From positions 1-64,000 of the forward strand of contig SSEL01000007.1 of the NCBI GenBank assembly GCA_008012315.1: a DNA stretch of 64,000 nt, given 5' to 3'. The position numbers and the translations under genes were made by a program. The stretch is from Rhodospirillaceae bacterium (GTDB lineage: Bacteria > Pseudomonadota > Alphaproteobacteria > Dongiales > Dongiaceae). Positions 1 to 8,557 of the stretch are shown piece by piece. The first letter of the stretch is position 1. Each line of letters opens with the position of its first letter. A model generated the notes under the pieces. The model did no database searches, was not told the DNA's origin, and saw nothing but the letters and a program-made list of their open reading frames with translations.

Positions 1-30
1 CGCTGGGTCGACAACCTGCTCTCCCGCTAG
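1..30 (+). CDS. 3' end of an upstream gene (partial)
   Basis: The first 30 bases read in frame as RWVDNLLSR followed by TAG, ending 12 bp before the DmsC-like start. The spacing and direction suggest an operon partner. By the usual dmsABC order this would be the iron-sulfur subunit, but nine residues cannot establish that. Confidence 0.5.
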   Translation, partial: RWVDNLLSR

Positions 31-42
31 GCCGCCCCGTCC

Positions 43-978
43 ATGCATCCCGCTTATTCCGTCATCTTCTTCACCGCCGCCTCCGGCGGCGGCTACGGCC
101 TGCTCTTCTGGCTCGGCCTCCTCGGCGCCGGCGACTACCTGCCAACCAACCGCTGGTTCGCCCTCTGCGCCTTCGCCTTCGCGCTGCTGATGGTGACGGC
201 CGGATTGCTGGCATCGACATTCCATCTCGGCCATCCCGAACGCGCCTGGCGTGCTTTCTCGCAGTGGCGTACATCCTGGCTGTCGCGCGAAGGGGTGATG
301 TCGCTCGTCACCTACATCCCCGCCGGCATCATGGCCATCGCCTGGATCTTCTTCGAACGCATCCTGCCCTGGAGCGGCCTGTTGCTGTGTCTCTGCACGC
401 TGCTGACGATCATCTGCACCGCGATGATCTATGCGTCATTGAAACCGATCCGCCGTTGGCGCCATCCGCTGACGCCGGTTGGCTATCTGATGATCGGCCT
501 TGGCAGTGGCGCGCTCTGGCTCACATCCTTCACCCGGCTTTTCGATGGCGGTCTGCCTTATGCCTGGATCGCCATCGGCCTGCTGGTGATCGGGGCGTCG
601 GTCAAAGTGCTCTATTGGCAGGATATCGATCGCGAAAGGCCGGTCTCGACGCCGGCAACAGCGACCGGCCTTCAAGGTGGCGGCAAGGTGCGGCTCTTCG
701 CGGCACCGCATACATCGGAAAATTATCTGCAGCGGGAGATGGCGTTCCAGATCGGCCGCAAGCATGCCGGCAAACTGCGACGGCTTTCTTTGGGGCTCGG
801 CTTCTTCCTGCCGGCCTTGCTGGTGTTTTTCTCGCTGCTGGCGCCGTTCGTGCCGGCCGTGCTTTTGCTGCTGATTGCGATAGTCGCCAATGCGATCGGC
901 GTGCTCGCTGAGCGCTGGCTGTTCTTCGCCGAGGCCCGCCACACCGTCACGCTCTATTACGGCGCGGACGCGGCCTGA
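43..978 (+). CDS. dmsC: DMSO reductase-type membrane anchor subunit (DmsC family)
   Basis: A 311-residue integral membrane protein with about eight hydrophobic segments. In known complexes DmsC anchors the molybdopterin and Fe-S subunits of a DMSO/TMAO-type reductase to the inner membrane and oxidises menaquinol. The N-terminus (HPAYSVIFFTAASGGGYGL), the motif STFHLGHPERAWRAF near residue 60, and the C-terminal ERWLFFAEARHTVTLYYG are typical of the family. It starts 12 bp after the preceding stop, so it is probably the last gene of a dmsABC-like operon lying left of the window. Substrate specificity cannot be told from the anchor; a formate dehydrogenase or polysulfide reductase anchor is less likely. 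Confidence 0.82.
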   Translation: MHPAYSVIFFTAASGGGYGLLFWLGLLGAGDYLPTNRWFALCAFAFALLMVTAGLLASTFHLGHPERAWRAFSQWRTSWLSREGVMSLVTYIPAGIMAIAWIFFERILPWSGLLLCLCTLLTIICTAMIYASLKPIRRWRHPLTPVGYLMIGLGSGALWLTSFTRLFDGGLPYAWIAIGLLVIGASVKVLYWQDIDRERPVSTPATATGLQGGGKVRLFAAPHTSENYLQREMAFQIGRKHAGKLRRLSLGLGFFLPALLVFFSLLAPFVPAVLLLLIAIVANAIGVLAERWLFFAEARHTVTLYYGADAA

Positions 979-1000
979 CAAAAAAGCAGCGCACACCAAT

Positions 1001-1026
1001 AAAAAAGCAGCGCCCTGGGGCGCTGC
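1001..1026 (-). terminator. rho-independent terminator downstream of the HU gene
   Basis: A GC-rich stem GCAGCGCC / GGCGCTGC lies directly before a run of six T on the minus strand (AAAAAA at 1001-1006 on the plus strand), 47 bp past the HU stop. On the plus strand it is followed only by TTTG, so it may also end dmsC transcription weakly. Confidence 0.8.
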
Positions 1027-1072
1027 TTTGTCTTGTCCGCGTGGCATTGAAGCCACTGCCGGAGAAAGCGGT

Positions 1073-1420
1073 TTAGATCGCTTCCTTCAGCTCCTTGGCG
1101 GCGCGGAAGGCGATCTTCTTGCTTGCCTTGATCTTGATCTGCTCGCCGGTCGCCGGGTTGCGGCCCATGCGGGCAGCGCGCTTGCGAACCTGCAGGATGC
1201 CGAGGCCGGCGATGCGGATGCGGGTGCCCTTCTTCAGGTTCTTCACCACCAGGCCGACCATGTCGGACAGGATCGCTTCCGACTGCTTCTTCGGCAGCTC
1301 ATGAGAGGCAGCGAGCTCCGCGGCCAATTGCTTCAGGGTGACGGTTACAGCCGGCGCGGCTTTCTTTTCGCCTTTCGCAGCGGCCTTCGGAGCAGACTTG
1401 CTCGATGCTTTCAGTGCCAT
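1073..1420 (-). CDS. hup: HU-family nucleoid DNA-binding protein
   Basis: A 115-residue histone-like protein. The HU/IHF fold covers about residues 28-115 and includes GTRIRIAGLGILQVRKRAAR and the arm motif GRNPATGEQIKIKASKKIAF, which contacts the DNA minor groove. It is longer than classical HU (about 90 residues) because of an Ala/Lys-rich N-terminal extension (residues 1-25, ASSKSAPKAAAKGEKKAAPA) resembling histone H1-like tails. HU dimers bend and compact DNA. The start follows GAGGAG. The gene is monocistronic, with its own terminator. Confidence 0.9.
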   Translation of the reverse strand: MALKASSKSAPKAAAKGEKKAAPAVTVTLKQLAAELAASHELPKKQSEAILSDMVGLVVKNLKKGTRIRIAGLGILQVRKRAARMGRNPATGEQIKIKASKKIAFRAAKELKEAI

Positions 1421-1750
1421 GTACTCGTGTCTCCTCTTTTATAGATATCTGAACCAAGAATGCGCTTCGATGATGGTGCACGGTCAGGATATCCCCCTGG
1501 CCGGTTTCAGCCGCATGGCCTGTCGCCCGCCAGTTTCGATCCGGGCAATCCGATCATCCGATCGGGCGAAACATTTCCCCCTGTCAGCGCCCTCCTGCCA
1601 GCGCCGCCCATCCGGGTATTCGGCGACTCGCTGATTACCCCCATAGTATCTCGTAACTTTCACATGCTTCCAAGTGCGGGCAATCGCGAAAATGCTTATT
1701 TCACTGCCTTTTTGGCCGAGTCGGCCCAGTTTTCCCCAGCTAATTTACTG
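1421..1750. other. 330-bp non-coding gap, probable HU promoter region
   Basis: No convincing gene. The part next to HU is AT-richer (TATCTATAAAAGAGGAG on the minus strand) and holds the HU ribosome-binding site and probably its promoter. The part next to dadA includes TTTTTGGCCGAGTCGGCC, a short inverted repeat that could be a weak terminator. Open frames across the gap have no recognisable protein features. Confidence 0.5.
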
Positions 1751-3019
1751 TCAAGCCGCTTCGCGGCCCGGCAAGGTCAGTCCGGCGAGCGGGATTTCCG
1801 GTTCACGGCCCGACAGCAGATCGGCCAGGACTCGGCCCGAACCGGCCGCCATGGTCCAGCCTAAAGTCCCATGTCCCGTGTTCAGGAACAGGTTGGCATA
1901 ACTGGTCCGGCCGATGATCGGCGCGCCATGCGGTGTCATCGGCCGCAAGCCGCACCAGAAGCTTGCCCCGCCGGCATCGCTGCCGCCGGGAAACAGGTCT
2001 GTCAGCACATGTTCCAAGGTCTGCCGCCGCGGCATCCGCAGCTTGAGGTTATAGCCCGCCAGTTCGGCCGTTCCGCCGACGCGGATGCGATCGCCCAGCC
2101 GCGTCAGGGCAATCTTGTAGGTCTCGTCCATGATCGTTGAAACGGGCGCTTTATCCGCATCGCGGATCGCGGCGGTCAGTGAATAACCCTTCACCGGATA
2201 GACCGGCAGACGGATGCCGAGCGGGCGCAACAGCAAAGGCGAGTAACTGCCCATGGCCAGCACATAGGCATCGGCTGTCAAGGTGCCGGCGGCGCTTTGA
2301 ATGCCGGCGATCTTATTGCCGTCCCGCAGCAAGGCCTGGACTGGCGTGTCATAGCGGAACCGCACGCCGGCCTGTGCCGCAAGTGCTGCGAGGGCCTGGG
2401 TGAATTTGAAGCAATCGCCGGTCTCATCGCCGGGCAGGCGCAAGCCGCCGACGATCTTATCCGCAACCTGGGCGAGGCCGGGTTCGCGGGCAACGCAGCC
2501 GGCCTGGTCCAGGACTTCATAAGGCACGTTGTAACGCTGCAGGATCGCGATATCCGACCCGATGCCATCCAATTGCGCCTGGGTGCGAAACACCTGCAAG
2601 GTGCCGCGGGCACGCTCGTCGTAAGTGATGCCGGCATCGCGGCGCAGGTCGCGCAAACAGTCGCGGCTATATTCGGCGATGCCGACCATATGGCTCTTGT
2701 TGCGCTCATAGCGCGCGGCGGTGCAATTGCGCAGCATGGCCAATCCCCAGCGCCAGAAGGCGGGGTCTGTCTGCGGCCAGATCACCAGGGGGCGGTGGCG
2801 CATGAACAGCCATTTGATCGCCTTCAGCGGCAGGCCAGGGCCGGCCCAGGGAGCCGAATAGCCCGGCGATACCTGGCCGGCATTGGCGAAACTGGTTTCA
2901 AGCCCGGGGCCCGGCTGCCGGTCGATCACCGTCACCTCATGCCCCGCCCGGGCCAGGTAATAGGCGCTGGAGGTCCCGATCACCCCACCGCCAAGCACCA
3001 GCACTTTCATGGTAACCAT
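1751..3019 (-). CDS. dadA: D-amino acid dehydrogenase small subunit (DadA)
   Basis: A 422-residue FAD-dependent oxidoreductase of the DAO family. It deaminates D-amino acids (classically D-alanine) to 2-oxo acids and ammonia and passes electrons to the respiratory chain at the inner membrane. The N-terminal Rossmann motif [19 protein letters not shown] is followed by the DadA signature [19 protein letters not shown] near residues 41-60. The C-terminal [20 protein letters not shown] closes the FAD site. Length matches E. coli DadA (432). Two in-frame ATGs lie 9 bp apart; the second, at 3010 (MKVLVLGGG), is also plausible. No alanine racemase (dadX) is adjacent. Confidence 0.92.
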   Translation of the reverse strand: MVTMKVLVLGGGVIGTSSAYYLARAGHEVTVIDRQPGPGLETSFANAGQVSPGYSAPWAGPGLPLKAIKWLFMRHRPLVIWPQTDPAFWRWGLAMLRNCTAARYERNKSHMVGIAEYSRDCLRDLRRDAGITYDERARGTLQVFRTQAQLDGIGSDIAILQRYNVPYEVLDQAGCVAREPGLAQVADKIVGGLRLPGDETGDCFKFTQALAALAAQAGVRFRYDTPVQALLRDGNKIAGIQSAAGTLTADAYVLAMGSYSPLLLRPLGIRLPVYPVKGYSLTAAIRDADKAPVSTIMDETYKIALTRLGDRIRVGGTAELAGYNLKLRMPRRQTLEHVLTDLFPGGSDAGGASFWCGLRPMTPHGAPIIGRTSYANLFLNTGHGTLGWTMAAGSGRVLADLLSGREPEIPLAGLTLPGREAA

Positions 3020-3190
3020 ATCCGTGTCGTTCCGTCGCTTTTGGCCGTTTGCCTATATAGCGAAGTGCCGCCGTCGTCCAGGGTATCCCCAGCTTGGTCG
3101 CCGTGATGCGGCGTACAGATTTGCATGGCCCGGATTGCTCTATCGTGCAGGTCAGATGTACCTTCGGGACAGACAAAATTGGGGGATCAG

Positions 3191-3799
3191 ATGACAATCG
3201 CATCTCATCGGGTGCGGAATGCGTTGAGCGCTTTCCGGAATGTATGGTTCCTCTCAATGCTCGCAGCCTTGGCAGTGGCCGGCTGTACAACGCATATCGC
3301 ACCATCGGTACAACAAAATCCGCCACCGACTGAAAAGCTGTCATCCTTCTCGCATTTTCAGCTCCTGCCGATAGACGCATCGGTGGAAGCAAAAAAGGAA
3401 GATAGAGCACTGGCCAAAATCAGCGAAAATATGCAGCAAACCGTCAAGCCGCAGCTTGATGGTTGGGAAAAGCAGGGCGCGAATGGCCGTACGCTAAAGA
3501 TCCAACCCTATGTGCAGGATCTGAAATTCGTCGATGGGGGAACACGCTTTTTTGCCGGAACACTCGCCGGTAGTTCAGCGGTTGTCATGAAGGTCAAGTT
3601 AATCGATGCCGATACCGGCGCAATCGTTGCCGAACCCGAATTCTATCAACGCGCGGCTGCGATGGGTGGCGCCTTCAGTGTAGGCGGTTCCGATAACGGT
3701 ATGCTGCAGCGTATTACGACGGTCTGCGCCGAATATCTCGCGCGCAATTACAACAGCGCAGTTGGCGGGCCAACTGGCCTCGAGGAATCCGGCAGCTAA
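3191..3799 (+). CDS. lipoprotein, DUF4410-like
   Basis: A 202-residue predicted outer- or inner-membrane lipoprotein. The start at ATG 3191 follows GGGGG and gives a signal peptide with lipobox AVAGC (Cys at about residue 33). A start 66 bp upstream would put 22 non-hydrophobic residues before it. The mature part is a mixed alpha/beta domain (IQPYVQDLKFVDGGTRFFAGTLAGSSAV) resembling DUF4410, whose role is unknown. It is a lone gene, closed by a strong terminator shared with the convergent neighbour. Confidence 0.72.
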   Translation: MTIASHRVRNALSAFRNVWFLSMLAALAVAGCTTHIAPSVQQNPPPTEKLSSFSHFQLLPIDASVEAKKEDRALAKISENMQQTVKPQLDGWEKQGANGRTLKIQPYVQDLKFVDGGTRFFAGTLAGSSAVVMKVKLIDADTGAIVAEPEFYQRAAAMGGAFSVGGSDNGMLQRITTVCAEYLARNYNSAVGGPTGLEESGS

Positions 3800-3820
3800 A
3801 TCAGTCAATGTCTGAAACAG

Positions 3821-3850
3821 AAACAGCGGCATCAGGTGATGCCGCTGTTT
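3821..3850. terminator. bidirectional terminator hairpin
   Basis: A perfect 14-bp inverted repeat, AAACAGCGGCATCA and TGATGCCGCTGTTT, with a GG centre. The A and T ends give a U-tract on either strand. It sits between the convergent lipoprotein gene and the small exported protein gene, 22 and 25 bp from their stops. Confidence 0.88.
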
Positions 3851-3874
3851 CTTGCAAACTGTCGTTGAACCGCT

Positions 3875-4348
3875 TTACTTGTTCAGTTTCACCACAGTGC
3901 CTTTCAGCGCCACGCCCGAGACAAAGGCGCCGGCATGACATTCATATTCGCTGTCGCTGCTGAAGGGCTTCTTCTTGTAGTAGCTGACGATATTGATGAC
4001 GGCATCGCCACCTTCGGCGGCTGCCCGTTCACCCAGTTCCTTCATGGCGGAAATCATCGCCCAGCGGCAGGCTTCCTCATCGGGCCGGCCGAAGGAATTG
4101 GTCTTCTTGTTGGTCACGTATTCACCGAGATCCTTGCCGGCACCCGGTGCTTGCTGGCCGTCGAAATAAAATGTGATATTGCCGGGTACATTCTCGGCAT
4201 AACGCGGGTCCTTTTTCGCATCCTCGATCTTCAAATGATAAGGCGTGTCGCGTGCCTCGGCCGGCGCGGCCGCCACGGCGCAGATGCCGGTTGTCGCGGC
4301 AATCGCCAGCAACTTGAAAACGGCAGCTTTGAAACCGGATTTCCGCAT
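3875..4348 (-). CDS. small secreted protein of unknown function
   Basis: A 157-residue protein with a Sec signal peptide (positive MRKSGFKAAVFK, hydrophobic stretch, cleavage near AEARD). The mature domain holds TNKKTNSFGRPDEEACRWA and GGDAVINIVSYYKKK, followed by YECHAGAFVSGVALKGTVVK. I know this pattern from a widespread family of small exported proteins often mislabelled 'excinuclease ABC subunit A'; it is unrelated to UvrA. Two cysteines (EEACRW and YECHAG) could form a disulphide. The C-terminal half recalls YbjQ-like folds. The gene appears monocistronic, and no function can be assigned. Confidence 0.72.
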   Translation of the reverse strand: MRKSGFKAAVFKLLAIAATTGICAVAAAPAEARDTPYHLKIEDAKKDPRYAENVPGNITFYFDGQQAPGAGKDLGEYVTNKKTNSFGRPDEEACRWAMISAMKELGERAAAEGGDAVINIVSYYKKKPFSSDSEYECHAGAFVSGVALKGTVVKLNK

Positions 4349-4417
4349 GGTTAACGTTCCTTTTGGTTGTTTTTGGCCGTTATGCCTGTGGTCATCCGAT
4401 ATATACTGCGACGGGCA

Positions 4418-4888
4418 TCACAGAACAGCAATTTTGCCTGACATGCCCATGGTTTCGTGCAAGAATTCATCGCAATAGAGATCGTAATTGCCCGGTGTCG
4501 GGGCGACGAAATACAAATCGGCCTGTTCGCCACCCCTCAATTCGATATCCTGGTTGAGATCGGCGGTGCTGACATCCGTGCCGTTCTTCTGCATTTTCTC
4601 GATCGCGATTGCTTTGAAGAAGGTCTTCGAGCTGAAGGTATGCGCATGGCTCGATGTATTCATCAGGTGCAGGCGATAGGGCTTGTTATGCTGGAAGTTC
4701 AACGTCTCGGGGCTGAAGCTGAAATCGGCAAGATCGACTTCGACGCTCTGGCTGGACGTCCAATCCGTGGAACTGACAATCGCCGCCTTATCGACACCGG
4801 CACTCTGCGTCGCCGGCTTGTCGGAAGCACAGGCGGTGACAAGAAGCGACAGTGCCAGCAAGGCAGACAGCTTCAGCTTGTGAGTCAT
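4418..4888 (-). CDS. cupredoxin-domain lipoprotein (type 1 copper site)
   Basis: A 156-residue lipoprotein: signal peptide with lipobox LVTAC (Cys20), then a plastocyanin/azurin-like domain. Copper-ligand candidates follow the cupredoxin order: His81 or His83 in SSHAHTF, then Cys139, His144 and Met147 or Met149 in YCDEFLHETMGMSG. This suggests periplasmic electron transfer or copper binding. A good ribosome-binding site (GGAAGGAG) precedes the ATG. It lies 60 bp downstream of apeR on the same strand with no obvious terminator between, so it may be read from the APE operon, although it is not a known APE component. Confidence 0.8.
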   Translation of the reverse strand: MTHKLKLSALLALSLLVTACASDKPATQSAGVDKAAIVSSTDWTSSQSVEVDLADFSFSPETLNFQHNKPYRLHLMNTSSHAHTFSSKTFFKAIAIEKMQKNGTDVSTADLNQDIELRGGEQADLYFVAPTPGNYDLYCDEFLHETMGMSGKIAVL

Positions 4889-4948
4889 GATCGTCTTCTC
4901 CTTCCTATGAAGTGATTTACGGTGCCTTATTGGGGTGCCTTGGGGAGA

Positions 4949-6172
4949 TCAGAACCGTTTGAAGATCAGTGAGGTGTTGAGGCCGCCGAAGGCGAAATTG
5001 TTCGACATGAAATATTCGATATCGAGATGCCGGGCAGAACCCATCAGATAGTCGAGCTCGGCGCAGCGCGGATCGACATTCTGCAGATTGGCGGTGGGGT
5101 AGAAGCAGTTGTCACGCATCATCTCGATGCCGAGCCAGGCTTCCAGCGAGCCGCAGGCGCCGAGTGAATGGCCGAAATAGGATTTCAGCGAATGGATCGG
5201 TATCCTGGCGCCGAAGACGGCATGGGTCGCCTGGGTTTCCGCGATATCGCCCCCTTCCGTCGCCGTGCCGTGACCGTTGACATAACCGATGGCGCCGGGT
5301 GGCAAGGCTGCATCCCGCAGCGCTTCCTGCAAGGCCAGCGCCATGGTTTCCGCTTTGGGCTGCGTTGCGTGGTTGCCGTCGGCATTGCTGCCGAAGCCGA
5401 CGATTTCGGCATGGATGCGGGCGCCGCGGGCGATCGCTCTTTCACGCTCCTCCAGGACAAAGGTAACGGCGCCTTCGCCGATCACCAGCCCGTCACGGTC
5501 GCGGTCATAGGGACGCGGTGAGGATTTCGGTTCGTCATTGCGGGTGCTGGTGGCAAAAAGCGTGTCGAAGACGGCCGATTGCGTCACGTCGAGTTCCTCG
5601 GCGCCGCCGGCGACCATCACATCGGCCTTGCCCCAGCGGATCGCCTCGGTGGCATAGCCGATCGCATGGCTGCCGGAGGTGCAGGCGCTGGAGGTCGGGA
5701 TGACACGGCCCGTGATGCCGAAGAACATGCCGACATTGACTGCCGCCGTATGTCCCATCATCTGCAGGTAGCTGGTTGCATTCAGCGTCTTCGAGCGGCC
5801 GCTGGTTATCAGCTCGGCAAAGCTGATGACAGGCTGGATGCTGCCGAAGGAGGAACCATAAGCGACGCCAGTTCGGCCGTTCCGGATGACGGCATCCTCG
5901 CCGAGGCCGGCATCCTCAATGGCGCGCTCCGTCGCATAGACCGCCATTTTCGCCACCATGCCCATGGTGCGGATTTTCTTGCGGGGATACCGGTGGTCGA
6001 CTGAGAAACCGCTGATGGGTGCCGCAAGCCGGGTATTGAGCCCATCAAAGCGGTCCCATTCAGCCATGTAGCGTACGGCGGTCTCGCCCCGCGCCATCCG
6101 TTCGCGGATAGAAGGCCAGGTTTCACCGAGGGCGGTGATCCCGCCAATGCCGGTAACGACGACGCGACGCAT
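4949..6172 (-). CDS. apeR: aryl polyene beta-ketoacyl-ACP synthase (ApeR-type)
   Basis: A 407-residue FabF/FabB-fold ketosynthase with an intact catalytic triad: Cys164 (TSSACTSGSH), His301 (NGHGTATEGGD) and His335 (KSYFGHSLGACG). In aryl polyene systems such enzymes condense malonyl-ACP with the growing aryl-polyene chain. It is the last gene of the minus-strand block; its ATG overlaps the preceding apeQ stop by one base (TGATG). The label follows position next to the ketoreductase and the known apeO-P-Q-R order. On sequence alone, FabF of primary metabolism is the alternative, but the operon context makes that unlikely. Confidence 0.86.
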   Translation of the reverse strand: MRRVVVTGIGGITALGETWPSIRERMARGETAVRYMAEWDRFDGLNTRLAAPISGFSVDHRYPRKKIRTMGMVAKMAVYATERAIEDAGLGEDAVIRNGRTGVAYGSSFGSIQPVISFAELITSGRSKTLNATSYLQMMGHTAAVNVGMFFGITGRVIPTSSACTSGSHAIGYATEAIRWGKADVMVAGGAEELDVTQSAVFDTLFATSTRNDEPKSSPRPYDRDRDGLVIGEGAVTFVLEERERAIARGARIHAEIVGFGSNADGNHATQPKAETMALALQEALRDAALPPGAIGYVNGHGTATEGGDIAETQATHAVFGARIPIHSLKSYFGHSLGACGSLEAWLGIEMMRDNCFYPTANLQNVDPRCAELDYLMGSARHLDIEYFMSNNFAFGGLNTSLIFKRF

Positions 6173-6900
6173 CAGAACATCCCGCCATTAACCGAGATGA
6201 CCTGCCGCGTCACATAGCCCGCTTCATCGGAGCAGAGAAACGACACGGCGGCGGCGATATCTTCCGGCCGGCCGAAACGGCGCATGGGAATCAACTTCAT
6301 CACGTCCTCGGCAGGCAGTTCGGCCGTCATCTGTGTTTCGATGACGCCAGGGGCGACACAATTCACCGTGATATTCCGCTTGGCCAGTTCGATCGCCAAG
6401 GCCTTGGTCGCCCCGATGATGCCGGCCTTGGCAGCGCTGTAATTGACCTGACCACGATTGCCGGTGAGCCCGGCAATCGATGACAAGGTAACGATCCGGC
6501 CGCCCTTGCGTGCCGACACCATCGGCATGACGATTGGTTTCAGGACATTATAGAAGCCGTCGAGATTGGTATCGAGCACGCTGTCCCAATCATCATCCGA
6601 GAGTGCGGGAAAAGCGCCGTCGCGGGCGATGCCGGCATTCAGAACCGCGCCCCAATAGGCGCCATGCGCCGCCATATCGGCTTCCAGGGCTGCTCGGCAG
6701 GCAGCGCGGTCGGCGATATCGAACGACATCAGCCGGGCGGTTCCGCCGGTGCCTTGGATCTCGCCGGCGACGGCTTCGGCGCCGTTGCGGTCCCGGCCGT
6801 AATGCAGGGCGATGGCAAAGCCATCGTGCGCCAGGCGCCGCGCGATGGCACTGCCGATCCCCTTGCTGGCCCCGGTGACGAGGACGGTTCTAATCGTCAT
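6172..6900 (-). CDS. apeQ: 3-ketoacyl-ACP reductase (ApeQ, FabG-like SDR)
   Basis: A 242-residue short-chain dehydrogenase. It has the NADPH motif TGASKGIGSAIA near the N-terminus, the NAG motif (LNAGIARDG), catalytic Ser in SSIAGL and the YSAAK dyad (YSAAKAGIIGATKA). The C-terminus SFLCSDEAGYVTRQVISVNGGMF matches FabG. It would reduce each 3-keto intermediate during polyene elongation. Its ATG overlaps the apeP stop (ATGA), and its stop overlaps the apeR start, implying translational coupling. Confidence 0.9.
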   Translation of the reverse strand: MTIRTVLVTGASKGIGSAIARRLAHDGFAIALHYGRDRNGAEAVAGEIQGTGGTARLMSFDIADRAACRAALEADMAAHGAYWGAVLNAGIARDGAFPALSDDDWDSVLDTNLDGFYNVLKPIVMPMVSARKGGRIVTLSSIAGLTGNRGQVNYSAAKAGIIGATKALAIELAKRNITVNCVAPGVIETQMTAELPAEDVMKLIPMRRFGRPEDIAAAVSFLCSDEAGYVTRQVISVNGGMF

Positions 6901-7361
6901 GTTCCAATTCCCTGGCTGGCCAGCAAAGCAGCCATGTCGGCCGGCTGAAATACGGTCAATTGCGCTGTGGCCACGTCCTGATCCTGTCGGCTGACCTTAC
7001 AATCGAAGACCGCGACGTCTTCCTGTCGATAGGTCAAGACGGCGCTGACGGTCAAAATATTCCCGTTGCCGAAACAGGCGATGCGGCAAGTGAAATCCCG
7101 GGTGCCCAGCAGGAAGCCGACACGGACCGGCATGCCGGCATCCAGCGTCCGGGCGCCGACATAGGCGCCACAGGCCTGTGCCATCCATTCCACCGCCACA
7201 TGCGCGGCAACGCCCTGGTCAGGGCGAAAAAAAGGCGTTCCCGGCCTGACCGTGACCTCGGCGACGAGCTGTTCGGTATCGCGCGCGATCACGCGGTCGA
7301 GCAGGATCATCGGCCGGGCATGGGGCAAAAGCGAGTCGATCGGATAGTCTTTCAAGGCCAT
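6897..7361 (-). CDS. apeP: 3-hydroxyacyl-ACP dehydratase (ApeP, hotdog fold)
   Basis: A 154-residue FabA/FabZ-like hotdog protein, the free-standing dehydratase of the cluster. The start MALKDYPIDSLLPHARPMILLDRV fits the family; ATG 7361 lies 5 bp after the apeO stop, and longer frames upstream have no homology-like content. The motif PHARPMILLDRV near residue 14 and EWMAQACGAYVGA near residue 60 are characteristic. In characterised systems ApeP acts with a second dehydratase (ApeI) to form the conjugated double bonds. Here that second domain is fused to the AMP ligase. Confidence 0.87.
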   Translation of the reverse strand: MALKDYPIDSLLPHARPMILLDRVIARDTEQLVAEVTVRPGTPFFRPDQGVAAHVAVEWMAQACGAYVGARTLDAGMPVRVGFLLGTRDFTCRIACFGNGNILTVSAVLTYRQEDVAVFDCKVSRQDQDVATAQLTVFQPADMAALLASQGIGT

Positions 7362-7366
7362 GGCGT

Positions 7367-8557
7367 TCAGTTCCTGCCGAAAGCCAGGGTGACATTGCTG
7401 CCGCCGAAGGCGAAGGAATTGCTGAGCATCGCCATCCTGCCGGTGCCGGCGGCACGCATGCCGGCGGTGGTCAGCGCCAAAGCAGGCAAGGCCGGGTCGG
7501 CGACACCATCCCACAGATGCGGCGGCAGCAAGCCGTCATTGTAAGCCGGATGCAAGGTCAACCAGAGAAAAGCCGCTTCGCAGGCGCTGGCGGCGCCCAA
7601 TGTGTGGCCGGTCATCGATTTCGTCGAGCTGCAAGGCGCGGCGGATCCCAGCAGGGCATGTACGGCTTTGCTTTCCATGGCGTCATTCAAGGGTGTCGCG
7701 GTTCCGTGCAAATTGACATAGGCGATATCGGCAGGTGAGAGCCCGGCATCGACCATGGCAAGCCGCATCGCTTCATAAGCGCCACGGCCCTCCGGATCGG
7801 GCGCGCTGACATGATGCGCATCCGAGCTTTCGCCGATCCCGAACAACATCACCGGGGCAGGGTCCTTGGTCAGCAGGAAAGCCGCCGCCGCTTCGCCGAT
7901 ATTGATGCCGTCGCGATTGCGGCTGAACGGGTTGCACAAACCGCCGGAAACGGCTTCGAGCGACCCGAAGCCGTTGACCGTCATGCGGCACAAGGTATCG
8001 GCGCCGCCAACCACGGCGGCATCGCAGAATCCGGCCTGGATAAGCCGGCGGGCCGACGCGAAAGCCTTGCCGCTGGAAGAGCAGGCCGTGGCGACGACAT
8101 AGGCCGGGCCGGTCAAGCCGAGTATGCGGGCGGAGAAGTCGGCGAGGGTGCCCAGTTCCTGTTGGCGATAGGTGAAATCATTCGGCCAGCGATGTGTTTG
8201 CTTGACGCCGGCATAGGCCGCTTCACCCTCGGCGATGCCGCCGGTGCTGGTGCCGAGGATGACGGCAATGCGATCACGGCCAAAACGCCGGGCCGCCGCC
8301 TCGACCTCGCTGCGGATCTGATCCAGCGCTGCCAGCATCATCCGGTTGTTGCGGCAATCATAGGGCAGCAGGCTTTCCGGCAAGCCCGGCAACTCGTCAT
8401 CGACCGCACCGATATAGACGGTTTTATCGATCGCGATATCGGTACGCGCGGTCAGTCCCGCACGGCTGCCGCTTGCCAGATTCTGTGCGACTCTTGTCTT
8501 GTCGGCGCCGATGGGGCAGACGATGCCCATGACGGGAATGCCGAAGGCAGCGGTCAT
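7367..8557 (-). CDS. apeO: aryl polyene beta-ketoacyl-ACP synthase (ApeO-type)
   Basis: A 396-residue ketosynthase with Cys159 (VATACSSSGK), His284 (VNLHGTATPLND) and His318 (KSMTGHTLGAAS), so it is catalytically complete. It is more FabB-like than the second ketosynthase of the block. It is expected to pair with the Cys-less chain-length-factor-like ApeC or to carry out initiation and early elongation. The ATG overlaps the apeN stop (ATGA). The assignment to apeO rather than apeR rests on gene order. Confidence 0.86.
   Translation of the reverse strand: MTAAFGIPVMGIVCPIGADKTRVAQNLASGSRAGLTARTDIAIDKTVYIGAVDDELPGLPESLLPYDCRNNRMMLAALDQIRSEVEAAARRFGRDRIAVILGTSTGGIAEGEAAYAGVKQTHRWPNDFTYRQQELGTLADFSARILGLTGPAYVVATACSSSGKAFASARRLIQAGFCDAAVVGGADTLCRMTVNGFGSLEAVSGGLCNPFSRNRDGINIGEAAAAFLLTKDPAPVMLFGIGESSDAHHVSAPDPEGRGAYEAMRLAMVDAGLSPADIAYVNLHGTATPLNDAMESKAVHALLGSAAPCSSTKSMTGHTLGAASACEAAFLWLTLHPAYNDGLLPPHLWDGVADPALPALALTTAGMRAAGTGRMAMLSNSFAFGGSNVTLAFGRN

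Noticed and set aside
1460..1901. Open plus-strand frames between HU and dadA
   Set aside because: They run into the antisense of dadA, lack a ribosome-binding site and look like out-of-frame translation.
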